Assembly: GCA_944354085.1 (NCBI GenBank)
Contig: CALVPW010000106.1
Location: 1 to 6,309 of the forward strand
DNA: 6,309 nt
Reading direction: 5' to 3'
Source of the DNA: an uncultured Clostridia bacterium
GTDB taxonomy: Bacteria > Bacillota > Clostridia > Christensenellales > Borkfalkiaceae
How positions within the stretch are numbered: position 1 is the first letter of the stretch; the number at the start of each line of letters is the position of its first letter. Below are positions 1-5,154 of this stretch, piece after piece. Position numbers and translations under genes: made by a program. The notes beneath the pieces were generated by a model. The model made no database searches. It saw only the letters and a program-made list of their open reading frames with translations, and was not told where the DNA came from.

Positions 1-564
1 GAGGCGCGCGCCATCCGCGCGATCGACGCATGCGCCGCGGCGGGGGATACCTTGGGCGGCGTTGCCGAAGTGCGCGTACACGGCTTAAAGAGCGGATTCG
101 GCAGCTGTATGACGTATGCCGAAAAACTCGACGCCCGCCTTGCCGCCGCGCTCATGAGCATCCAGGCGGTGAAGGGCGTGGAGACGGGCATGGGGTTTGC
201 GGCGGCAGGCAGCCGCGGCAGCGCCGTGCACGACGAGATCTTTTACGAAGAGGGGCGGGGATATTTCCGCAAGAGCAACCGCGCGGGCGGGATCGAAGGG
301 GGCATGTCCAACGGGGAGGAGCTCGTGCTCCGCATCGCGATGAAGCCCATCCCCACGCTCATGCGCGGGCTTGCGACCGTCGATCACCGCACGCACGAGG
401 CGGCGCGCGCCGCCACCGAGCGCAGCGACGTATGCGCCGTGCCCGCCTGCGAAGTCATTGCCGAAAGTGTTGTCTGCACCGAGCTCGCCCGCGTCGTTCT
501 GGAACGGCTGGGCGGGGACAGGATGGATCTGGTCTGCGAACGTTACGGGAGGTTGCCGAGATGA
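1..564 (+). CDS. aroC: Chorismate synthase, 5'-truncated by the window edge (C-terminal 187 residues)
   Basis: Chorismate synthase performs the last shikimate-pathway step, the FMN-dependent anti-1,4-elimination of phosphate from EPSP to give chorismate, in the cytoplasm. The frame is open from base 1, so the start lies upstream; the visible 187 residues are roughly half of a usual 350-390 residue protein. Recognisable family blocks, numbered from the first visible codon, are GDTLGG (15-20), KGVETGMGF (58-66), KSNRAGGIEGGMSNG (91-105), RIAMKPIPTL (111-120) and the RSDVCAVPACEVIAES block (141-156). These cover the conserved FMN/EPSP-binding segments of the C-terminal half. The TGA stop overlaps the aroB ATG (ATGA), so the two are probably translationally coupled. 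No broken frame is seen. Identity is near certain; whether the enzyme has its own FMN reductase activity cannot be judged. Confidence 0.97.
   Translation, partial: EARAIRAIDACAAAGDTLGGVAEVRVHGLKSGFGSCMTYAEKLDARLAAALMSIQAVKGVETGMGFAAAGSRGSAVHDEIFYEEGRGYFRKSNRAGGIEGGMSNGEELVLRIAMKPIPTLMRGLATVDHRTHEAARAATERSDVCAVPACEVIAESVVCTELARVVLERLGGDRMDLVCERYGRLPR
547..552 (+). promoter_or_regulatory. Ribosome binding site for aroB
   Basis: GGGAGG lies 8 nt before the ATG at 561, inside the last codons of aroC. It decides the aroB start: the open frame extends upstream to base 30, but that part only shadows aroC in another frame and encodes an arginine-rich, unrecognisable sequence. Confidence 0.75.
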
Positions 565-1622
565 GATCGTTCACGATCCGCACGAAACAGATACAGGAGA
601 GCCGCATCGTCTGCCGCGAGAACATCATGCGTTCCGCGCTGCAGCATCAGCTTGCGGCGTACCGCGAAGTTTTCTTCTTTTCCGACCGCACGGTATGGGA
701 ACTGTACGGACGGAAGGTGGGGCGCACCTACCGCGACGCGCCCTTTTTCATCATGCAGCCGGGCGAGGAGAACAAGACGCCCGAAACGCTCTTCAAACTG
801 CTTTCCGCCATGGCGGAGGCGCAGCTGCACCGCGGCGCGTGCCTCGTCGCGCTCGGCGGCGGTGTGGTGGGGGATATCGGCGGGCGTGCCGCCGCCCTCT
901 ATATGCGCGGTATCGACTGCATCCAGGTGCCCACCACCCTGCTCGCGCAGGTGGATTCTTCCGTGGGCGGCAAAACGGCGGTCGACTTCGCGGGTGTGAA
1001 GAACCTCATCGGCGCCTTCCGTCAGCCCAAACTCGTGCTCGCCGATCCCTGCTTTTTTGCCACGCTCCCGCCGCGGGAGATCAGGTGCGGACTGGGGGAG
1101 ATCGTCAAACACGGCGCGCTCTCGGGCGAACTGTTCGACAAGTTGTGGGAGAACACGGACAGGTTGTACGATCTTGATTTTCTTGCCGAGATCGTGCCCG
1201 AAAACATCGCATACAAGGCGGAGATCGTGCGGCAGGATGCGCAGGAGGCGGGGCTGAGGAAGTGCCTCAACCTCGGTCATACCACGGCGCACGCCTTTGA
1301 ACTTTCGGACGGGAAGCTCTCGCACGGGGAGTACGTGCTCGTCGGCATCCTGTTCGAGGCGGAGATCGCCAAAGAGCGGGCAGAAGAGGCGGACGCGGCG
1401 TATCTCGACCGATTGGAAACGCTTTGCCGCCGCGCGCTCGGCGAAATGCCGCCGCTGCCCGATGCAAAGGACGCCGCGCGTCTTGCGCGGATGGATAAAA
1501 AGAACCGCGATGCGGACGAAGTGGTGCTCACCGTGCCCGTTGCCCGCGGCAGGTACGCGCTCGTCACGCTCGGCTACGACGCATATGCCGCCGCGCTCGC
1601 GCGCATCCGCGAACGGCTGTAA
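561..1622 (+). CDS. aroB: 3-dehydroquinate synthase
   Basis: Converts DAHP to 3-dehydroquinate (shikimate step 2) using NAD+ and a divalent metal, normally Zn2+. The 353-residue length is normal for the family. Visible blocks are PGEENKTPETL (67-77), the NAD-binding GGGVVGD (99-105), the very typical PTTLLAQVDSSVGGKT (124-139), NLIGAFRQP (148-156), GLGEIVKHG (177-185), LNLGHTTAH (236-244) and HGEYV (256-260). Expected metal ligands are Glu180, His240 and His256, all present. The start at 561 overlaps the aroC stop as ATGA and has a GGGAGG 8 nt upstream. Several normally conserved neighbours of the active site differ: Gly179 where Ala is usual (G-x-A-E), IGGR after GGGVVGD where LAGF-like residues are usual, and Tyr259 where HGEAV is usual. 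The metal ligands are intact, so an active enzyme is expected. aroE follows after 10 nt. Confidence 0.96.
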   Translation: MRSFTIRTKQIQESRIVCRENIMRSALQHQLAAYREVFFFSDRTVWELYGRKVGRTYRDAPFFIMQPGEENKTPETLFKLLSAMAEAQLHRGACLVALGGGVVGDIGGRAAALYMRGIDCIQVPTTLLAQVDSSVGGKTAVDFAGVKNLIGAFRQPKLVLADPCFFATLPPREIRCGLGEIVKHGALSGELFDKLWENTDRLYDLDFLAEIVPENIAYKAEIVRQDAQEAGLRKCLNLGHTTAHAFELSDGKLSHGEYVLVGILFEAEIAKERAEEADAAYLDRLETLCRRALGEMPPLPDAKDAARLARMDKKNRDADEVVLTVPVARGRYALVTLGYDAYAAALARIRERL

Positions 1623-1627
1623 GGAGG
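1621..1627 (+). promoter_or_regulatory. Ribosome binding site for aroE
   Basis: AAGGAGG, a near-perfect Shine-Dalgarno match, overlaps the aroB TAA (1620-1622) and sits 5 nt before the ATG at 1633. It fixes the aroE start although the reading frame is open much further upstream inside aroB. Confidence 0.85.
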
Positions 1628-1632
1628 AAGAT

Positions 1633-2466
1633 ATGCTGCGACTTGCCGTTGTGGGGAAGGACGTTTCCAAGTCCCAAAGCCCGCAGATGCACACGTTCAT
1701 TATAAACAGGCTGGGCGGAAGATGCTCGTACGAGAAGGTCTCCGTCCCGCCCGAACGCTTTATGGAGGCGGCGGAAACGCTCTTTACCCGTTACGACGCC
1801 TTTAACGTGACCATCCCCTTTAAGGGGGCGATCCTGCCTTTTTTGAAGCATGTCGAAGGGGACGCGCGCACCTTCGGGGCGGTGAATACCGTGGTCTCGG
1901 CGGCGCGCACGGGATACAATACCGACGGCGCGGGATTTGCGCTCATGCTGCAAAATGCGAACGTCGCGGTCAAAGGGAAGGACGTGCTCGTTCTGGGCGC
2001 GGGCGGCGCGGGCAGGAGCTGCGCCAAAAAACTTACGGAGGGCGGCGCCCGCGTTTGGGTGTACGAACGGGACGAGGAACGGCTGTTCTCCGTCTACCGC
2101 GAGATCGGCGGGTTCTCGCCGCTCACGGAGATCCCCGCGATGCCTTTCTCCGTCGTCGTCAACTGTACGGGCGTGGGGATGCACGATTCGGTGGGCAAAA
2201 CGCCCGTCGCCGCCTTCGAGGGCGGACGGACGGAGCCCGTGGGCGAACAGCTGCTCTCGGGCTGCGACGCGGCGGTCGATCTCATCTACGAGCCCGCGCA
2301 GTCTGAATTTTTACGCATCGCCGCCGCATGCGGCAAACAGACGGTGAACGGTGCGGCGATGCTCTTTTACCAGGCGTATTTCGCCGACTGTATCTACCTC
2401 GGGCGGGCGCCCGCGGCAGAGGAAGCAAAAACGCTCTTGCAAGCGTACAGGGAGGGAAGTGTATGA
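1633..2466 (+). CDS. aroE: Shikimate dehydrogenase
   Basis: Reduces 3-dehydroshikimate to shikimate (step 4), usually with NADPH. The 277-residue length is typical. The N-terminal substrate domain shows SQSPQMH (14-20, the S-x-SP shikimate-binding motif), NVTIPFK (58-64, with the catalytic Lys64), GAVNT (82-86) and YNTDG (95-99, with the catalytic Asp98). The Rossmann domain has GAGGAG (122-127), then NCTGVGM (177-183) and D-x-x-YEP (216-221). NGAAMLFYQ (239-247) is the C-terminal substrate-binding Gln motif. The usual NADP-phosphate motif NRT after the second beta strand reads ERD (145-147) here, so cofactor preference is open. The start is set by AAGGAGG 5 nt upstream. The stop overlaps aroQ by ATGA. 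The arrangement in one operon with aroC, aroB, aroQ and aroK supports the biosynthetic role rather than quinate catabolism. Confidence 0.96.
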   Translation: MLRLAVVGKDVSKSQSPQMHTFIINRLGGRCSYEKVSVPPERFMEAAETLFTRYDAFNVTIPFKGAILPFLKHVEGDARTFGAVNTVVSAARTGYNTDGAGFALMLQNANVAVKGKDVLVLGAGGAGRSCAKKLTEGGARVWVYERDEERLFSVYREIGGFSPLTEIPAMPFSVVVNCTGVGMHDSVGKTPVAAFEGGRTEPVGEQLLSGCDAAVDLIYEPAQSEFLRIAAACGKQTVNGAAMLFYQAYFADCIYLGRAPAAEEAKTLLQAYREGSV

Positions 2467-2885
2467 AGATCCTCATCCTCAACGGCGTCAACCTCAATCT
2501 GACGGGGCGGCGCGAACGCGGGGTATACGGCGATGAGACGCTGGAAGAGATCGACCGCGCGATCGGCGCGTTCGCGGCGGCGCGCGGGGTGGAAGTCAGC
2601 TTTTTCCAGAGCAATCTCGAGGGCGAGCTGTGCACCGCCATCCAGCAGGCGGAAGGAAAGTACGACGGCATCGTGCTCAACGCGGGCGCGTTCACGCATT
2701 ATTCGTACGCGCTGCGCGACGCCATCGCCGCCGTGCGCGTCCCCGTCGTGGAAGTGCACATGAGCAACGTGCACGCGCGCGAGGAATTCCGCCGCAATTC
2801 CGTCCTCACGCCCGTATGCCGCGGCGAGGTGCTCGGCTTCGGGAAAAACAGCTATATTCTTGCATTGGAGAGCTTTTTGTTATGA
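2463..2885 (+). CDS. aroQ: 3-dehydroquinate dehydratase, type II
   Basis: Dehydrates 3-dehydroquinate to 3-dehydroshikimate (step 3). This is the small type II class (140 residues, normally a dodecamer), unrelated to the Schiff-base type I AroD. Expected active-site residues are present: Asn10 in the N-terminal NGxNLN block, Arg17 and the catalytic Tyr22 in the RRERGVYG block, Asn73, and the catalytic His99 in HMSNVHAREEFR (99-110). FQSNLEGEL (48-56) is the usual FQSNHEGEL-type block. The family signatures are slightly altered: NGVNLN for NGPNLN and NAGAFTH (73-79) for NPGAYTH. The ATG overlaps the aroE stop (ATGA), with GGAGGG at 2451-2456 six nt upstream; the stop overlaps aroK the same way. 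I see no reason to doubt activity, since the catalytic Tyr and His remain. Confidence 0.96.
   Translation: MKILILNGVNLNLTGRRERGVYGDETLEEIDRAIGAFAAARGVEVSFFQSNLEGELCTAIQQAEGKYDGIVLNAGAFTHYSYALRDAIAAVRVPVVEVHMSNVHAREEFRRNSVLTPVCRGEVLGFGKNSYILALESFLL
2867..2870 (+). promoter_or_regulatory. Weak, distant ribosome binding site for aroK
   Basis: GGAG is the only Shine-Dalgarno-like match before the aroK ATG at 2882, and its 11-nt spacing is longer than optimal. With the ATGA overlap, aroK translation probably depends on ribosomes finishing aroQ. This dependence is inference. Confidence 0.4.
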
Positions 2886-3409
2886 ACATCGTACTTTGCG
2901 GCATGATGGGGGTAGGCAAATCGAGCGTCGGCATCCGCATCGCGGAGCACACGGGCAGGATGTGGTACGATACCGATATCGTCATCACCGACCGCCACGG
3001 CAGGATCTCGGATATCTTCGAATACTACGGCGAGCCCTATTTCCGCTCGCTGGAGACGGATATCGTGCGCGAGCTCGCCGACCGCGACGGGCTCGTCATC
3101 TCCACGGGCGGCGGGCTGGTGTTAAAGCCCGAAAACAACGAACTGCTCAAAAAGAACGGCAGGATCTTTTTTATGCGCGCCTCCTTCGAGACGCTTTTGA
3201 AGCGCGTCCGCGCCGACGAATCGCGCCCCCTCCTCAAAAATACGGGCAAGACGGCGAAATCGCTTGGCGTGCTCTTAAAGGAGCGGACGCCCGTATACGA
3301 ACACGTTGCCGATTATATCGTGGATACCGACGGCAAATCGGTCGACGAGGTCGCCGACGAGATCATCCGCGTCTTTACCGAAGATCCCTTAAAGGAGTTT
3401 TTGCAGTGA
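2882..3409 (+). CDS. aroK: Shikimate kinase
   Basis: Phosphorylates the 3-hydroxyl of shikimate with ATP (step 5). At 175 residues it is a normal single-domain P-loop kinase. Visible features are the Walker A loop GMMGVGKS (7-14), the shikimate/Mg-binding DTD (30-32), IFEYYGEPYFR (45-55, with the shikimate-binding Arg55), STGGG (74-78), RPLL in the lid (115-118) and the adenine-side Arg135 in ERTPVY (134-139). Nothing is missing. The start overlaps the aroQ stop as ATGA; a more upstream start is not needed because MNIVLCGMMGVGKS begins directly on the first beta strand, as in other family members. The stop overlaps the GTG start of the next gene. The gene may equally be labelled aroL; the two names cover the same family. 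Confidence 0.96.
   Translation: MNIVLCGMMGVGKSSVGIRIAEHTGRMWYDTDIVITDRHGRISDIFEYYGEPYFRSLETDIVRELADRDGLVISTGGGLVLKPENNELLKKNGRIFFMRASFETLLKRVRADESRPLLKNTGKTAKSLGVLLKERTPVYEHVADYIVDTDGKSVDEVADEIIRVFTEDPLKEFLQ
3394..3397 (+). promoter_or_regulatory. Ribosome binding site deciding a GTG start
   Basis: GGAG, within AAAGGAG, lies 8 nt before the GTG at 3406. No ATG or other plausible start sits near the glycine-rich NAD(P) loop, so this site supports GTG as the start of the reductase gene. Confidence 0.7.
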
Positions 3410-4101
3410 ACGTGCTCGTCACGGGCGGGACGCGCGGCATCGGGCTCGCCTGCTGCCGCCTGTTCTCGCAGGCGGGCGCCGATGTGACGGCGGTCTACGC
3501 GCACGACGAAGCCGCCGCCCGCAGGGCGGCGCGCCTTCTTCCGAACGTGCATTTCGTGCAGGCGGATATCTCCGTCGAGGCGGAAGCCGTCCGCGTGCTG
3601 CAGCCGTTCGCGCGGCTGGACGTCCTCGTCAACAACGCGGGCGCGGCGCTGTACGCGCAGGTGCAGGACACCTCCTTCGAGGCGTACCGCCGCGTGACGG
3701 ATACCAATTTCGGCGGGACGTTCTTCATGTGCAAGCACGCGGTGAAAAAGATGCTCGGCGAAGGGGGCGCCATCGTCAACGTCTCCTCCGTCTGGGGGGT
3801 GGCGGGCGGCAGCTGCGAGAGCGTGTATTCGGCGAGCAAAGGGGCGGTGATCGCCTTTACCAAAGCGCTTTCCAAGGAGCTCGCACCCTCGCGCATCACC
3901 GTCAACTGCGTGGCGCCCGGCGTCATCGATACGCAGATGAACGGGCATTTGAGCGGGGAAGAGCGCCGCGCGCTCGAAGAGGAGATCGGGCTCGGACGGT
4001 TCGGCACGCCCGACGAGGTCGCCCAAGCCGTGTACTTTTTGGCGACGGCGCGCTACGTGACGGGGCAGACCCTCGTGGTGGACGGCGGATTTCTCGACTG
4101 A
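3406..4101 (+). CDS. ymfI: Short-chain dehydrogenase/reductase, probable EF-P 5-aminopentanone reductase (YmfI-like)
   Basis: A 231-residue classical SDR. The cofactor loop TGGTRGIG is at 6-13 and NNAG at 76-79; the catalytic tetrad is Asn101, Ser128, Tyr141 and Lys145; PGVIDTQMN (171-179) and VDGGF (225-229) close the fold. It would often be labelled FabG, but the segment 125-147 reads VSSVWG, then GGSCE, then YSASKGA, with PG-x-x-DT-x-M downstream. From memory this is the pattern of B. subtilis YmfI, which reduces the 5-aminopentanone group on the loop lysine of elongation factor P to 5-aminopentanol. No acyl-carrier or other fatty-acid gene is nearby. It starts at GTG, overlapping the aroK stop (GTGA), with GGAG 8 nt upstream, so it is translated with the shikimate operon. 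An SDR fold is certain; the EF-P substrate is inferred from motif similarity, and FabG or another reductase remains possible. Confidence 0.75.
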   Translation: MNVLVTGGTRGIGLACCRLFSQAGADVTAVYAHDEAAARRAARLLPNVHFVQADISVEAEAVRVLQPFARLDVLVNNAGAALYAQVQDTSFEAYRRVTDTNFGGTFFMCKHAVKKMLGEGGAIVNVSSVWGVAGGSCESVYSASKGAVIAFTKALSKELAPSRITVNCVAPGVIDTQMNGHLSGEERRALEEEIGLGRFGTPDEVAQAVYFLATARYVTGQTLVVDGGFLD

Positions 4102-4164
4102 AAAATAAAAAAACTGCGGCGGAAAACAAGGAATTTTTCGCTGCTTTTGCGAAATTACGGATAG
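4102..4164 (+). other. AT-rich spacer between the shikimate/SDR genes and dgt-dnaG
   Basis: The only real gap in the window: 63 nt, about 37% GC by my count, in GC-rich surroundings. It opens with an A-rich run (4101-4113). An imperfect hairpin is possible from TTTCGC (4136-4141) and GCGAAA (4149-4154) with a 7-nt loop. No T-run follows, so I do not call a terminator. I see no clear -35/-10 pair. It may hold a promoter or a processing site for the downstream pair, but the sequence alone does not show which. Confidence 0.4.
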
Positions 4165-5154
4165 ATGAAAGAAAAGACTTACGAAAAAGAACGCGCCTTT
4201 CTCTCGCCGTATGCGACGAAGTCGTACGAGAGCAGGGGACGGATGCGGGAGGAACCCGCCTGTCCCATGCGGACGGACTTCCAGCGCGACAGAGACCGCA
4301 TCATTTATTCCAAGGTGTTCCTGCGGCTGAAAAACAAGACGCAGGTCTTTTTCGCGCCCGACGGCGATCACTACATGTCGCGCCTGACGCACACGCTCGA
4401 CGTTTCGCAGATCGCCCGTTCGCTCGCAAGATGTCTTTCGCTCAACGAGGACCTTGCCGAGGCGATCGCGTTGGGGCACGATCTGGGGCATACGCCCTTC
4501 GGGCATGTGGGGGAGCGGGTGCTTGCCTCCCTCAATCCAAAAGGGTTCCGCCACAGCGAACAGTCGCTGCGCGTCGTCGACGTGCTCGAAAAGGACGGGA
4601 AGGGGCTGAACCTCACCTTTGAGGTGCGCGACGGCATCGTCAATCACACCAAGAGCGGGCATCCCGCTACGTTGGAAGGCGCCGCCGTTTCGCTCGCCGA
4701 CCGCATCGCCCATATCAATCACGATATCGACGACGCCATCCGCGCGGGCATCATCCGCGAGGAGGAGCTCCCTTCTTCCGCCGTCGCCGTGTTCGGGCGG
4801 GATACGTCCGAACGCATCAATTCCGCCATTTTGGATATCTATCAGACGTCGTGCGGGCAGCCCTTCGTGCGCATGTCCGAAGAGAAGGGCGCCGCGCTCG
4901 AAGCGCTGCGCAGCTTTATGTTCGAGCGCGTGTACGAGCACGCCAACCGCCTCATCCAGGAGAGTGCGGAGCGCATGCTCCGCGCGCTGTACGCCTATTT
5001 TTCCGAACAGCCCGAGGCGCTCCCGCCCCTTTATAAGGGCACGGCGCAGACGGACGTTCCCCGCGCGGTATGCGATTATCTCTCGTCGATGTCCGACCGC
5101 TACGCCATCAACGTGTTCAAGCGGCTGTTCGTCCCGCGGGAGGGGAGCGTATGA
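4165..5154 (+). CDS. dgt: dGTPase-like HD-domain deoxynucleotide triphosphohydrolase
   Basis: Members of this family cleave dNTPs, classically dGTP, to the deoxynucleoside plus triphosphate. At 329 residues it matches the short class common in Bacillota rather than the ~500-residue E. coli Dgt. Family blocks are ESRGR (22-26), R-x-DFQRDRDRIIYSKVFLRLKNKTQVF (36-62), RLTHTLDV (73-80), the metal-binding HD in GHDLGHTPFGH (104-114), FRHSEQSLR (128-136) and the LADRIAHINHDIDD block (177-190). Metal ligands are probably His76, His105, Asp106 and Asp179. The ATG is preceded directly by an in-frame TAG (4162-4164), so nothing further upstream is possible. Starting at Met27 would remove the conserved ESRGR segment. 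The Shine-Dalgarno is poor. The gene overlaps dnaG as ATGA. Preferred substrate and any allosteric dNTP activation cannot be read from the sequence. Confidence 0.92.
   Translation: MKEKTYEKERAFLSPYATKSYESRGRMREEPACPMRTDFQRDRDRIIYSKVFLRLKNKTQVFFAPDGDHYMSRLTHTLDVSQIARSLARCLSLNEDLAEAIALGHDLGHTPFGHVGERVLASLNPKGFRHSEQSLRVVDVLEKDGKGLNLTFEVRDGIVNHTKSGHPATLEGAAVSLADRIAHINHDIDDAIRAGIIREEELPSSAVAVFGRDTSERINSAILDIYQTSCGQPFVRMSEEKGAALEALRSFMFERVYEHANRLIQESAERMLRALYAYFSEQPEALPPLYKGTAQTDVPRAVCDYLSSMSDRYAINVFKRLFVPREGSV
5138..5147 (+). promoter_or_regulatory. Ribosome binding site for dnaG
   Basis: GGGAGGGGAG, within the last codons of dgt, provides strong purine-rich matches 3-7 nt before the ATG at 5151. 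It supports this start for primase, and the protein begins as expected for the family. Confidence 0.7.

Noticed and set aside
30..560. N-terminal extension of the aroB frame over aroC
   Set aside because: The extension is an Arg/His-rich shadow of aroC; the conserved protein begins at the ATG at 561, which has a good ribosome binding site.
543..1700. Minus-strand open frame of 385 codons opposite aroB
   Set aside because: It is antisense to a clear aroB with complete motifs, has no recognisable family features, and crosses the aroB/aroE boundary.
2860..3405. N-terminal extension of the SDR frame over aroK
   Set aside because: The extension is an Arg-rich out-of-frame reading of aroK. The SDR fold begins at the GTG at 3406, a few residues before the cofactor loop.
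3406..4101. FabG (3-oxoacyl-ACP reductase) as the primary call for the SDR
   Set aside because: The catalytic residues fit any classical SDR, but the W-G and S-C-E signature around the active site matches YmfI better, and no fatty-acid genes are nearby. It is kept only as an alternative.
4132..4156. Possible intrinsic terminator after the SDR gene
   Set aside because: The stem is only about 6 bp with weak pairs, and no T-run follows; the downstream bases are ATTACGG.
3313..4941. Minus-strand open frame of 542 codons
   Set aside because: It runs antisense across aroK, the SDR, the spacer and dgt. Its product is rich in His, Arg and Gly with no recognisable domain, as expected from GC-rich codon bias on the opposite strand.
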